DNA of 64,000 nucleotides from Phanerochaete sordida (lineage: Eukaryota > Basidiomycota > Agaricomycetes > Polyporales > Phanerochaetaceae). Both the position numbers and the translations under genes were made by a program. Below, piece after piece: positions 34,180-46,544 of this stretch (within the stretch, counting starts at the first letter, position 1; every line of letters begins with the position of its first letter). The stretch is taken from positions 744,001-808,000 of the forward strand of contig BPQB01000007.1 in the NCBI GenBank assembly GCA_019973155.2. The letters are read 5' to 3'. A model generated the notes under the pieces. That model was not told where the DNA came from and did not search any database. It worked only from the letters and a program-made list of their open reading frames with translations.

Positions 34180-34486
34180 ATGACCCACGACGCCGTTTGG
34201 TTCTCTCGCCCCCGCAAGTACGGCAAGGGCTCCCGCGAGTGGTGAATATCCGCTCCTCGTCCCGGCCCCGGCTGGAACACGCGAAAAGAACAGAGTGCTG
34301 ATGTCCCTCATCACTTTACAGCCGTCACTGCGCTCACCAGGCTGGTCTCATCCGCAAGTACGGTCTTGACCTCTGCCGTCAGTGCTTCCGCGAGAAGTCC
34401 GATGCCATTGGCTTCCGCAAGGTGCGTTAACTTGCTGTTCGAAATCCTCTAAGCCCTGACTTTGGGTCTGCCTCTAGACCCGGTAA
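34180..34486 (+). CDS. RPS29: 40S ribosomal protein S29 (uS14)
   Basis: A 56-residue zinc-binding protein of the small ribosomal subunit head. Three exons give [20 protein letters not shown], then [20 protein letters not shown], then [16 protein letters not shown]. The four Cys (CRHC and CRQC) form the zinc site. Intron 1 splits the first Cys codon of that pair (TG/C). The last exon contributes only Thr-Arg-stop (nine bases). Length and sequence match the family exactly. No single exon is long enough to be caught by a simple ORF scan. Confidence 0.97.
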
Positions 34487-34939
34487 ACCAAGTTTGCCTT
34501 GCCCACACACCTCTTGTCCTCTCGCTTGAGCAGGGCCCACCATGTTTGCTCGTACGCCCTCCCCCTCGCACTGTACGACACTTCACTAGGGATATGCCGC
34601 AATGTCACGCTGGTTTCGGATTGTAAAAGATCACATTTACATGACGATCATTATACTTCATCAAAAGTACGGCGGAGACACAACAGAAGCGTGCAGAAGT
34701 ACCTCGAAGTAACATAGCCTCGAATGCGGGAAAATTGCAGTACATACACAAGATGAAAAGTGAGACAGACCAAGAAGTGAAACGAAACATGCTGTAGGTG
34801 AAGAGGCATGTACAACGATAAAAATGCGAGAAGAGAAGAACGTGACCGCGTCCGTGATAAATACCCACTAACCGTTATCCAACGTTCCGAGAGCAGAGCG
34901 AGAGAATCGGGACGGTACCCGGTGCGTCCAGTGCTCCGA
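34487..34939. other. Convergent intergenic region between RPS29 and VAC8
   Basis: AT-rich and without a supported gene; expected to carry the 3' UTRs of both neighbours. Confidence 0.5.
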
Positions 34940-37353
34940 CTATCCGCTGGAGAACGCCTCTCGGACACTCCGACGGAGCTCTTCGTGATCGTGCCCCATG
35001 ACGCTCTCCGCCCGGCTGTTGATGAGCGAGCCCGGCTGCTTCTGCGAGGCCGGTGCGCTCGGGGTCATGGCATCGTCTGGCTCGCCGTCGGTAAACTCGA
35101 GGATGCGACCCGCGAGCTGCTGGATCTCGCCCTGACCCTCACCCGCTTCCGTGTCCTGGTACGAGTGATGTGAACCATGCGACCGCGGCGTGCCGCCGAT
35201 GGAAGATGCTGGCGTCGAAGTGCGAGTAGCGGCGAGCTGGCGAATGTTGGGTATAAGGATGTTGGAGCTCCGGATGTTGCTGATGAGTTGCGGGTCTGGA
35301 TGGTGGTCAGCGAGGAAGATACATGGACAGGACGTGACCTACCACCAGACTCAAGAAGCTGGACAATCGTCCATACGGCAATGTGTTGGAAGGTAGCATC
35401 GGGACTGGTCAAGAAACGATAGAGGTACTTGTGCATGCCACCGTCCGGTCGGTCCCAAACGTCGTTAAATGCGGAATAGTCGTCAGAAGTCGTGCGGCCG
35501 TCTGCGATAGGGAGATCGTTAGCACTTTGTTTTCGATATTTTCAGCCGACTCACCCTTGGAAGACAGGTTACCCAGCGCGGCGGCGCTGTTGCCCTGCAC
35601 CTCGGAACTAGGCGAATTCGTGAGAGGGATGAGAACTTCGCAGATGCCCATCTCCAGCAGCTGTCCCTTCAGCTCATCTAGAGCGGGGAATCAGTACACT
35701 CACTATGATAGGGGAGTGCTTAACCTACCGCTCAGGGCAAGGACAGCGATGCAAGCAGTCATCTCGGACTGAACGTTCATCGGTACCTCCAACACGAGGT
35801 CCTTGATACTCTGTACTGCGCCGGCCTTCACAATCTCGAGTTTGTTCTTTTCCGAACTGGCGGCGAGATTGCGGAGGGTGGAAATGGCGTGACATTGTAC
35901 CTCCTCATTGTCCTTGAACGAAAGCAGGTTGATAAGCGGCTGCAGGAAGCCGGACTCGATAATCGGCGATTCGTTCTGGGGATGGATGGAGACGTTGCGG
36001 ACGCAAGCCGCGGCGGAAAGGATGAGCGGAAGGTACGTGGATTGGAGCAACCGGAGGAGATGTGGGAGCCCGTCGCACTTCACAATCTCAAGCTGATATT
36101 TCTCTACAATTTTCCGATATTAGTATCACAACCTATGTAGTAGAGGTATTCCTCACCATCGCTGGCAAGGTTGCGGAGAGCGAGCGCCGCCTGGCACTGA
36201 ACTTTGAGACTGGGGCTCTCCATAAGCTGAACGAGGCTTGAGACGAGCTTGGGCTCTGTCTGCGCGAGCTTCTTGCGGTTTGTGCCTGCGCACATGGATT
36301 AGACGCGACAGTGGGGCACGACCACACGACTTAAGCGCACCATCGACGGCAATGTTACTGAGAGCAGTCGTGCAGTAGTATTGTACGTCGGTATCTTGCG
36401 AGTTCAGGAGGCTCACGAGGACGGGGATGGCACCGGCGTTCACGAGTTGTTGCCTGTTCTCATCTGGTGTCGGGACAGTTAGATTGTGTTCGGGTCATGA
36501 TCTGCGATATGAGACATGCCTGAGTGCGTCATGTTCAGCAGCGCGCCGGTCGCGTTCCGCTGCACCCGCATGTCCTTCGAACGCGCCAAGCGTGTTAGAG
36601 GAACCAAGGCACCAGATTTGGCGATCTTCGTCTTGTTGTCATCTGCGCAGACATGAGAACATGGGATAAGACTGTGCGTTATGGACAGGCTTACCATGAG
36701 TAGCAAGGTTGGTGACGCAGCCTACAGCATTACATTGGACCTCTACGTTCGGGCTGAGCATTTGCCGGATCAGCGGCTCGAGACCGCCCAGCTTGACGAT
36801 GAGAAGCTTGTTGTCGGCTGTTGTGACAGGTTGAGACGACAGTTAAGAACATGGAATAGACACGCACTGTTCACTGCCAGGTTCCCCAGAGCCGCACTGG
36901 CAGCCCGCTGCACTTCGGTGTCATGGCTGCCGAGAAGGAAGAGAATGGGGTCGAGCGTGTCACGGCCAACAGGGCGGACTTCCTTCTCGGTAATCTCTGC
37001 AAAGGCAAGGGCAGCGCTGCGCTGGAGGTCTACATTGTCTGAAAAAGAAAGTGTGGTCAACGCGGAAAGTGGAGATCCCGTGAAGAAGTTGGTAGTTGTT
37101 CGGTCTGCGATCAACAAATCTTCCTTCAGCAACGGAGTGTCAAAGCGCGACGCGGCGTGCGACTCACTCTCCAGGTACTGGAGCAGATCAGCGACGGCTT
37201 CGCGCTCGTTCTCAAGCAGCAGGGGCTCGTACGACTGGGGATTGTGAGAACGGACTGGCGAAATGGAGATGAGTTCGGCATGGGGTAGAGAAGTCTGCGG
37301 TAAAGCGGAAAAGACTGACAGCATGACTGGCAGCAGCTGGAGACGGCGCCCAT
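34940..37353 (-). CDS. VAC8: Vacuolar armadillo-repeat protein VAC8
   Basis: Lipid-anchored vacuole-membrane scaffold acting in vacuole inheritance, nucleus-vacuole contacts and autophagy. Exon 1 is only 34 nt and encodes [11 protein letters not shown]: Gly2 for myristoylation and three Cys for palmitoylation. It splices to [19 protein letters not shown], then via a second short intron to [20 protein letters not shown]. Armadillo repeats follow: [128 protein letters not shown]. The tail ends [15 protein letters not shown]. The start was chosen for the acylation motif; a longer upstream frame lacks it. Confidence 0.95.
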
Positions 37354-37815
37354 GACTGCTGAGAGGCGTGTGTGCTGCGGCTACCAGCGAGGAGGGCGGG
37401 AGAGGCGGCGGCGAAGGGGCCGGCGGGAGGAGAGGTGCGGTGAGGAGAGTCTGGAGAAGGCAAGGCCGCAGGCGCAGGTTCGGCGCTACTGCAACGACCA
37501 CCGCTCACGTGACGCCTCTTGCCCGTAACGGGGGCTTTGTGGCGGTCGCCATACCTTGGCTCTCCTCGCTGCGCACGCTGGCCTTGTTCGCCGTGATTTG
37601 CACCGCCTACGTCGTTGCTTCTGTCATGATCAGCCCTTGCGGTCCCCAAGACGCTCAGGAAGCTGCTTTGTCCTGTACAATAGTGTCTCCAGCTCTCTCT
37701 GCCCTGGTGCTGCGCGAGTCTCTGAGGCTATGCTCTACTGCGTATGGCTAGGACGTATCTTCGACGACCGGCACATATATCCCTGCCATCCGATTACACA
37801 TGCTTTCCCAGGACA
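37354..37815. promoter_or_regulatory. Shared divergent promoter of VAC8 and the thioesterase
   Basis: About 460 bp between the two start codons. GC-rich on the VAC8 side. No specific element recognised. Confidence 0.4.
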
Positions 37816-38751
37816 ATGCCAATGTCATCCCCCAGCACAGGAAGCAGCGACTTGGGCTCCGAACCCGAGATCCTCGACGTTCTCGAGGTCCATCCACGCG
37901 AGGATCTGCGCGGGACGGTGATATTTCTCCACGTACGTAGCAGTGATCTTCCCCTATTCTCAAGTCTGACGTACCCAAGGGCCTCGGCCAGCGTGCGCAG
38001 CAATGGAGACCCGCAGTTCAGAGCATGGCCAGGAGCCTGCCCGGTGTGAAATGGATATTGCCCCAGAGGTGACTGCCCTAAAGTATCACGCGTCACGGTG
38101 TACTTAACAATATCCTCTAGCCCATCTATGCCTATTACCATGTACAACCACGAATTTAGGCGTGCGTGGTTCGACCTCGAAGACCTTCCTCCGACGAATG
38201 AAAGCGGGTCAGATAGCGTCTGTCGTCAAATCAATCACGTTTTACAAAGCCTTGAACAGATTGTGCACGCGGAATTGCATGGCCGACCACAGAGTCCTAA
38301 GGTCGTTGTGGCTGGGTTCAGCCAAGGCGGAGCAACAGCTATGATGCTTGCGCTTACGAGCCTGCATGAGATAGGCGGAGTCGCTAGTCTTTCCGGATGG
38401 ATACCACATATTAGCAGACCAGTATGTTCATTACACTCGAAGTCCTCGTGTGCCGTTCTCAATATACGACCAAGGGTATGCGGCAGATTGAGCCCTCTTT
38501 GCCCGTCTTCTGGGGCCATGGCACTGAGGATCCGGAAGTACCCCTGGCAATTGGACAGGAAAGCACGCTTTTCCTGCAGGAAGACTTGGGACTTCCGGAA
38601 GCAACGTCAGTATCGGCATTTGCGTCAGAAAACTCAAAGTTTACTGACGCCACATTGCAGAATAACCTTCAGGTCGTACGAAGATCTCGGACACGACGTG
38701 TGTCAACAGGAGATGCAGGACCTTGCTGCCTGGCTGGATGCCATTTTCTGA
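37816..38751 (+). CDS. Acyl-protein thioesterase/carboxylesterase (APT1-like)
   Basis: Alpha/beta-hydrolase that by family removes palmitate from cysteines of proteins such as Ras and G-alpha. Exons join to give TVIFLHGLGQRAQQWRPAVQ, VKWILPQSPSMPITMYN, FRRAWFDLEDL, VVVAGFSQGGATAMML (nucleophile Ser in GFSQGG), GVASLSGWIP, PVFWGHGTEDPEVPL (acid Asp) and SYEDLGHDVC (catalytic His). Introns lie after FLH, LPQ, ISRP and LPEAT. The start is the first Met of MPMSSPSTGSSDLGSEPE; an in-frame upstream Met at 37744 is possible. About 240 residues. It may act in the same palmitoylation cycle as VAC8 next door, which is inference only. Confidence 0.88.
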
Positions 38752-39000
38752 GAATATACTATCTATACCCCGTATCTATTCTATCTACTGTGTCCCCAGG
38801 CGTCGCGCATTCTCTAACGTTATCCTAGCTAACGAGCTGGGTACCCCCTCACGACTCGTGATGGACTTTTCCTCGGCGACCATTTACGTATAGCAGTTTA
38901 ATACATGATCCGCGATATGTTGTTCTATCACTATCGTGTGTGCATCCTGAGATGGCATAGAGAACTACAAGCTATGTATTAGAGGCGATCGTGAGGAGCG

Positions 39001-41135
39001 ATGCTGATTGGCTGTGCGCTGGCTGCGACCATGACAGGCGCTTGGCGCCCTGAGTCGACTCTGCCTCGTACCTTCATGCTCTTGCTCAGGAAGCTATCCC
39101 GTCATCTATCCCTGCACAACCGCGTCTTTGCCCGCCCGATATTCACCAGACCCGTTACTCGCTTTCAACCTCCCAAAGAGATGGAGATACGCCTGACAGA
39201 CGCGGAGAACGAGATCTGCACACTACTCGATGGCTGTACGAAGTGGATCAAGGAGCAGGAGGGCGTTGAGACATCGTGCAGGATTGCAGGAGGCTGGGTG
39301 CGCGACAAGGTCAATACCAGACTGACAGTCTGTTCCGGTTTAAATAACCCATTTACTGACCCCGCTCGCGACCCTCATCCAATAGCTGCTGGGCATGCAG
39401 AGCAATGACATTGACGTCGCACTTGAGGAGATGATGGGTCTTCCTTTCGCGGAGAAGTTCCAAGCGTATTGCCATACGGTGAAGAATATTCCCCTCGCGA
39501 AAATCACCAAGGTCGAACGCAACCCGGATCGCTCGAAGCACCTTGAGACTGCCAAGGCTACGGTGCTCGATATCGAGCTGGATTTCGTGAACCTACGGAG
39601 CGAAGAGTACGCTGAGGACAGCAGAATACCCACTCAAATTGTAAGCACCTACTCAAGTCCCTTGCTCCTTCGGTGCTGAAGATATACACAGGCGTTTGGT
39701 ACGCCTCTACAAGATGCGCTTCGTCGAGACATAACTATCAACGCCCTGTTCTACAATGTACATTCGCGTCAAGTTGAGGACCATACCGAGAAGGTGGGAC
39801 TCGATTGCTTCCCTCCATGCGACCGCGCTGACAAGCGTCGTAGTAGGGCCTGCAGGACCTGAAGGATGGTATCATCAGGACGCCGCTAGCCCCCAAAGAG
39901 ACGTTTATGGACGACCCTCTCCGTGTTATCCGTTGCGTGCGCTTTGCAAGCCGCTTCGGCTTTGAAATGGTTTCAGAGCTGCGAGAGGCAGCGAGGGATG
40001 CGGAGATCCAGGTACGGTAGAGGTTTGGACGCGTCGAAGGTAGCGTGACTGACTTTGAACCCAGCAAGCCTTGCGAACGAAGATCAGCAGAGAACGCGTC
40101 GGCGAAGAGCTGGACAAGATGTTGAAAGGTAAGGAATACAGTAATATAATTCGCTCGACTTGCCTGACTCTCACGTCCAGGCAAGAATGCACTACTTTCC
40201 ATCGAGCTTATCACCACACTTGGTCTCTACACTTCGATCTTCTATATCCCCCCAAACGTCGCTCCCGAGCTGTCTGAGCCGCTAGGTCCAGAAGTGCTCG
40301 CGTTGGCGGCTGCTGACATTTTGACGACTCTGACGCGTCCCACGACCGACCTTCCTTCTCTGCATCCTATCCTTGCGGCAGCGGCGACACACGAACCGTC
40401 GACGCGCCAGCGGCTGTATCTCGCGTGCGCACTCACGCCATATCGTGGACTTACCTACGAAGACTCGAAGAAAAAACGGCATCTCGCTGCTGAGGCGGCC
40501 ATCCGTGAAGGTACCAAGCTCGGTGCTCAAAATCACTACGTCGATGGTGTTCCCGCGCTTTTTGCCGCTGCGCAGGTGCTTCAGACGCCTACGGCCGGTG
40601 GTGAGGACGAACGCGCGAGGATAGGTGAGTTGATTCATATTTCAGAGTGTGCAATAGTCTTACTGGATTGTGCCCTTTAGGACTCCTCTTGCGAGAGAAA
40701 TCCGTGCACAACCCCCACACGGGATCTTACTGGGCAACTTCGCTGCTCTTCTCTCTAGTGCAAGAGCTGACCGCCTTTTGGGACGCCTCACGCAAGTCGC
40801 TCGACGTGTCCACCGCCGGAGAGCGCGTCGAGGCCTACAACGCGTTCGTCCGCCGGATAGAAGAGCTCAACCTGCCCGCAGCGGTCGACGCGAAGCCTCT
40901 TCTGGATGGCAACGAGGTCGTCCGCGTGCTCAATGCCGGCCGGCCTGGCGCGTGGATGACCGGCGCGCTCGCGCGTGTCGTCGAGTGGCAGTTGCGGCAC
41001 CCGGAGGGCACGAAGGCGCAGTGCGAGGAGTGGCTCCGGGGTGAGCATGCTGCGGGGCGGATCTCCTTCGACGCTGCTCCTGCGAAGCGTGTGCAGAACG
41101 ATGCAGGGGCGAAGCAGAAGAAGTCTAAAAAGTGA
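39001..41135 (+). CDS. CCA1: CCA-adding enzyme (tRNA nucleotidyltransferase)
   Basis: Adds CCA to tRNA 3' ends in nucleus, cytosol and mitochondria. Class II nucleotidyltransferase features: CRIAGGWVRDK, SNDIDVALEEMMG (metal-binding DxD), DALRRDITINALFYN, GLQDLKDGIIRTPL, and PLRVIRCVRFASRFGFEM. Seven exons, followed by a helical tail domain and a basic end (AKQKKSKK). In-frame Met codons at the start, at MTGAWRPES, at MLLLRKLSRHLS and at MEIRLTDAEN would give products with or without a mitochondrial presequence, as known for yeast CCA1. The first Met was taken as the longest form. Confidence 0.93.
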
Positions 41136-41506
41136 AGGGTGCTTCGGTGATTCGGATAATAGGCGTGTCGGACCCTCTAGCATATCACAGTTGGATCCTC
41201 ACACGAGGTTTGAACGTTGTTAAGATCCAATGAAGTCTATTGTGTACAGCTACGAGCAACATTATAGGGGTATGCGTGGTAAGAATCAAGACATGGCATA
41301 TCGACGTAGATAGGACTGGAGACTGGTTTTGAGGGATAGCAGCAAATCACAAGCAGAGCGCAGTACAGAGCATACATACAACTGATGTAGGGGGAAAGGG
41401 ACAATCATAAGGTGTCGTTAGGGCATGGAAGTCGTGTGTGCAGGAACTAGACGAGGACATGGTGAGGAAAATGAGGAGAGGGACCCAGTTCTACTGAAGG
41501 TCCGGA
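41136..41506. other. Convergent intergenic region between CCA1 and the HMG-box gene
   Basis: 371 bp without a supported gene; probably both 3' UTRs. Confidence 0.5.
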
Positions 41507-43122
41507 CTAGAGGCGGTGGTGAGAGAAAGATGGGCTCGTAGGAGTGCTAGGATCTTGTATCCACTCGTCGAACAGAGTGTCTGGCGGCGAGAGGGACTCG
41601 CCCAGCGTCTCGATATGATCGACCGAACTGGCGGGCGACGAGTAGCCCGGGGAGAGGTACGAAGCATCTGGACTGCTCAGGCTGGTCCCGGACAGAGGAG
41701 ACAGCGAAGCCTCAGGCGAGCTCATCAGGGAAGAGGGGGTATTGTACGGCGACGACATCGATGGCCCTGGACCATTGCCGAACATTGAGACGCCCAGCAT
41801 GGGCGACGACTGAACGTGCAGGGGAGACGCCATGGCGTCGATCGAAGTGTATGGTGCGAGCGGGGAGGTCATGTTGTTGAGTGGCGAGAACTGCTGCAGC
41901 GGAGTGCAGAGCGGGTCTGGCGCGCAGCCGGCCACGAACATGTTCCCGAAGGTAGGATCATAGTCAGGCACGGCAGTACCGAACGATGACAGCCCGAGGA
42001 CGCCGAGGTCCCCCATGGGAGGATCAAGCAGACTCTGTTACCGACGCGTGAGAGGCATGTAGGTACGCGACAGGTCAGAGTAACGTACCTCGTCAGATCC
42101 AAGCTGCGATGGCCACGGCGCGTAGATGGAGGGCATCACAGCTTCATCGACGGTCGAGCATGGGGGAACAAACTCGGGCTGGGTGTCGGGCGAATGAGAG
42201 GGGGAGAACTCGAGACCGAGAGCGGAGGGAGGGTGGACAGTGACCGAAGGTGTGTGCGTGGAGCCTCTGCGTGGCTGCTCGCGTGTGCGAGGGGCGATGG
42301 GCTGGAAACGAGAGGACCGGGCGGGTACCTTGGCAGTACGTGTGGAGCGAGAGGCAACGCTGGCGACGGCTTGCTGGTGCTTGAGCATGCCCTGCTGCTC
42401 GACATCGTTCAGGGCCTTGGTCAGGTCTTCCTGTCGATATCCCTGCGCAATGAGGTCGCTGATCATCTGCGCCTTCGCGACCTCTTGGTCACGGTTCGCC
42501 TTGGTCTTGCGCCTCTTGACCTTGCGTTTGCCTGTCGGAGCATACTTGTAGCCGGGATACATCTGCTCGTGCTTCTCCTTGGCAAGCTTAGCCTTCCGTT
42601 GGTACTGGGCCTTCGTCTTCTCGTCCAGCTTCTTCCAACGGATGCCGGCGATGCGACTTATCTGGCGATGATCCTTCTCGACACCTTCGTCTCCCATGTC
42701 ATGCTTCCACATCTCGGAGCGGAAGATGATGAAGGCGTTCGACGGACGCGGGATGTGCCCTTCCTTCTTCTTGCGTCCATGCGTGGACGTCGACGAACGC
42801 GGCGGCGCGAAGTCCGAGTCGTCGCTCTGCGGGGAAGAGGGGGGCGAGATCTCTGGGGTTGAGATCGAGGGAGAGGAGGACGCGGTGTCGTATGTGAGCT
42901 CTGGGGTCCGAGGCGAGTCGTCGTAGATGTTGAGCCCGTCGAGGGGAATGGCCTGCACGTCCTCGTCGAGGGTCTCGTACTCTGCAGCCAAATCGAGCAG
43001 GTCAGCGCTGCCGCGGAGGTGGACCCACAGAGGCAAATCAGCGCGCAAACACACGAACCTGGATCGGCGGGCGGGCGGTTGAGCAGCCGTCGGGAGCGGC
43101 GAGCGTTGCGGACAGCGGGCAT
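41507..43122 (-). CDS. HMG-box transcription factor (MATA_HMG/SRY type)
   Basis: Three exons. The first (MPAVRNARRSRRLLNRPPAD) joins to SADLLDLAAEYETLDEDV. A proline/serine-rich acidic segment (PEISPPSSPQSDDSDF) precedes the HMG box: HIPRPSNAFIIFRSEMWKH, DHRQISRIAGIRWKKLDEK and AKLAKEKHEQMYPGYKYAP, followed by a basic stretch (GKRKVKRRKTK). The C-terminal half is Ser/Pro-rich with no other domain. IPRPxNAFIxFR is typical of fungal sequence-specific HMG proteins, which include pheromone-response and mating regulators of basidiomycetes. A role in sexual development or nutrient response is inference; no specific orthologue is claimed. Confidence 0.88.
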
Positions 43123-44309
43123 GGCAGTCGTGGGCGATGAGAGGGCGTAGAGGTGGGCAGAGCTGACTCTGAGAGGTGAAAGAAGAGGGCTCGAGGGGAC
43201 ACTGTTCCTGGGACGCGCCCCCGAGCCCTACTTATATCATACCCACAAAAAGACGTCGACAGTTGACATTGACGAGGTGAGAGCCAGGACATAACGTTCA
43301 CTGGTCGGCGCCACATGTTGGGCATGAGGGATTAATTTCCCGGCGAAAGACCACCTTATGGGGACACCGCCCGCCGATAGGTCTTGTTCTGGCAATCATG
43401 CCGGACGTTAGCGACGCTGAGCAGGTCGGTGGTTTCTAACGGGACGCACCTAGTGCCCAGGAACAGTCTCCCAGGTCCCAGAGTATAAGGACGTAGCTAG
43501 TTTGACAGATTTGTTCCAGCGGTCGTGACCGCTTGGAACCAAGAGCTACTGCTACTTGCGCGCGAAAAATAAAATAAAACGAAAACGAAGGTCACGGATG
43601 CCGTCCCGCCGGCCAAGATATTCTAGTATCGGAAGTCTCCCGGCCGGGCAGGGCGAACCTTGTCGTGCTCAATTCAGTCGCGATGAGCCTCCCGCCTCAA
43701 ACCCGGCGGCGCGTGTAGCTAAGCATCAGACCCTGCCGGGATCGCACCTCATGAATCTGACCACAAGGTGGGCTTAGCGGGGTGTTCGTCGCGCACTTCG
43801 CGTCCAGCAATTCGGTAGTAAGTCACCGAGCGGTTAGCTCCGCATTGCCATGGATCATACCCCCTTCCCTAGCCACTGGCACATCCGCGAAATTTCGTCA
43901 GCCGAACAGTGTGCACAGCCGCTGGACTTATCTGCTATGTATCGGTTCATATCTCTTGCCCCCACCAGTTGCCTTTCCGTGCAGATGTTCCTACTCGTTG
44001 CATCCTCGCACCTGAACCAGCTGAGTGTACAATGCCTCTCGTCCCAGGATGGACAATGGCTAGCGATGTTCCCACCGTCATGATGGTCTTCATGTATACA
44101 CGACCAAACAGTGCTCCAAACACCTCACCTCGCTTGCGAAGCTTTTCGTGCCAACCTAGGCCGTATATGTCGTCCCGGCGTGTGCGTCTTGAAGACAATG
44201 CAGTCTCGATTGGGCGGATGATCGCCACCCGCAAGATAGTTCCTGGCACCGCGCAGTAGCAGCCCCACGGCTGACAGCCAAAACGTAAGTGAAGCCAGTG
44301 CCCCCGGCC
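43123..44309. other. Intergenic: HMG-gene promoter side and ROK1 3' side
   Basis: About 1.2 kb with only short frames on both strands. The long upstream space is typical of regulated transcription-factor genes. A TATA-like element lies at 43231. Confidence 0.5.
43231..43238 (-). promoter_or_regulatory. TATA-like box of the HMG-box gene
   Basis: GATATAAG on the minus strand, about 110 bp upstream of the HMG-box ATG. Confidence 0.35.
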
Positions 44310-46544
44310 CTACTCCGCGTCCTCTCCGACGTCCGACGCCTTCCCTTCGTCGCGCTGCCGGCGAGCAGGCTGCATCGCCCGCTCCTTGCGCCTCTGCGAG
44401 CCCTTGATCATGTCCCTGCGTAACACACGGTGCACATCAGCCCGGCGTGTCTCCAGATACGACGGACCGGCCTGGGCAGCGCCCGAGGCCCAGGCGGAGT
44501 GGCACTGGCACGCACCTCTTCTTGATCGCGTCCTGCCTGCCGATCCGGCGCGCAGCGTTGACCGCATCCGCACGCTTCACCTTGCCCATCTCGCGCCGCT
44601 TCATCTTGGACGGCTTGGGCAGCTTGAGGATCCAATCTGGCACGGTCGACCCGGATTGGAGGATGACGTTCGCGATGCTGCGTGGCAGATTGAAATGGAG
44701 GTCAGGGCGGTTCTCGAGCGAGCACCATCACCGATGATGTGCAGACGGAAAACACGCACGTCTTCAAGAACGGGGCGTCTTCGTCTGTGAAGTACGTGAC
44801 GGCCTTACCCTCTCTGCCCGCGCGTCCGGTACGACCTGCACGCGTGTGTCAGTCACATTGCCGTGCTCTCCACTCGGCTACGCACCGATGCGGTGAACGT
44901 AGCTTTGCACGCTTTGAGGGAAATCATAGTTGATGACCTCGCGCACGCCCTTGAAGTCCATGCCACGCGCCATTACCTCGGTCGTCACCATCACCCAACT
45001 CTCGCCCTTGCGCATGCGCGACACGGCGTCTTCTCGCTCCTTCTTGCTCATGCCCGCGTGTAAGCAGTCGACATTCTGGACGCCGCTCAGCACGAGCTCT
45101 TCGGCGAGCGATGATGCACGAGGCTGCGTCGACACGAACACCAGGACCGGCGGGTTATACGGCTGGGCCAGATACTGCAGCAATGTAGGCAGTTTCGAGG
45201 AATCGTCGTGCACGTAGGTCAGCGATTGGGCGATTAGCGGAAGCGGGGTATCCCTGAGCAGCGTCAGCCGCTACAAGCTTTCCACAGAAGCAGCTCACGC
45301 ACTTGAGACCGACGACGACCCTGATGGGATCCGTCAACATGTCCATGGCTATCTTCTCCGCATTCGCGGGAAGCGTTGCGCTGAAGACCGCCTTCTGCAC
45401 GCGAGGATGGCTGCAGGCGGCTACGACCTCTCGGACTTGCTCCAGGAACTCAGGGTCGAGCATTCGATCGGCCTCGTCAAGCACAAGATGCCTCACGCTT
45501 GAGGCGAGTCAGCGGTCAGCCGGTCACAAGCCCCAGTTCACCGAGCACACTCACTTGCTCAACTCGAGGTTACCTGACTGCAGGGCGGCGACCATGCGCA
45601 AGGGTGTGCTGATGATGATGTCTATCCCGCGTGTCAGCCTGCCACTCGCCGCTGCTCCCCACGCATCGACTCACCCACTTTATCGCGCACGTTCTTGTCC
45701 GCAAGCGTCGCCGCGGTCGCTTTGCTGAACAGCACTATCCGCCACTTGCGCCCCTGCGCGAGCTTCAGGCACTCGTTGTGTATTTGGTGTGCCAGCTCGC
45801 GCGTGGGCGCGAGCACCAAAGCGCGCACGCCGCGTCCGTGTTCAGGGTTTGAGCCAGAGTTGGGCGCGGCAAGCGAGGCGAAGAGCGGGAGGAGGTACGA
45901 GAGTGTTTTGCCCGTTCCTGTGGGTGATATCGCAGCGAGGTCGCGGTGCTACGCGAGGTACATCTCATGAGTACCGTAGCATCGGAAATACTGTCCACAC
46001 TCACTTCCAGGAGGATAGGCACGCCATGGGCCTGAATGCCGGTCGGCTGCTTGTACCCGCTTGCCTCCAAGTTCTGCAGCAGCCTGCTCGGGATATTGTA
46101 CTTGCTGCCCAGTTCGGCAAAGGTATACAGAGCTTCTGGTACGTTGTTCCCCTTCGCCGTGACCCGCTGCCGAGGCACAGAGCTTGACGGCTCGCCCTCC
46201 TCTGGTGCTCCGACATTCTCGGCGTCCTCGTCCACGTCCATGTCCTCGTCTAGACGTGCCTTCTTCGCCTTATGCTGCGAGTCGCCGTCGGTCTTCCGCT
46301 TTGCAGAGCCGCCCTGGGCATACTTGAAGAAGTCAAGCTCCGTAGGGAGCTCGCCGTCCGTGGCGGGCTTCGCCACGCCCTTGCCCTTGTCTTGGCTTTT
46401 AGATTTCTGCAGGGAAAGTAAGGACTGGGGAACGTAGTCCAGCAGAAGTATAGCGCCACGTACATCAAATAGCTGCACGTCCTTCTTGAACCGCTTCTTG
46501 TCGAACAGAGCACCTCCGCGCGAGAGTAGGTGGAACGCTTCCAT
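44310..46544 (-). CDS. ROK1: DEAD-box RNA helicase ROK1/DDX52
   Basis: Nucleolar helicase of 18S rRNA maturation. The N-terminus MEAFHLLSRGGALFDKKRF is characteristic of ROK1. After an in-frame intron and a charged nuclear-signal region come LLQNLEASGYKQPTGIQAHG (Q motif), AAISPTGTGKTLSY (Walker A), VLAPTRELAHQI, IISTPLRMV, LVLDEADRMLDPEF, VFSATLPANAEK, VLVFVSTQPRASSLAEEL, VMVTTEVMARGMDFKGV, YVHRIGRTGRAGREGKAVTY and a basic tail (KRREMGKVKRADAVNAARR). All helicase motifs are present. The start was chosen by the family N-terminus; longer upstream frames look non-coding. Confidence 0.93.
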
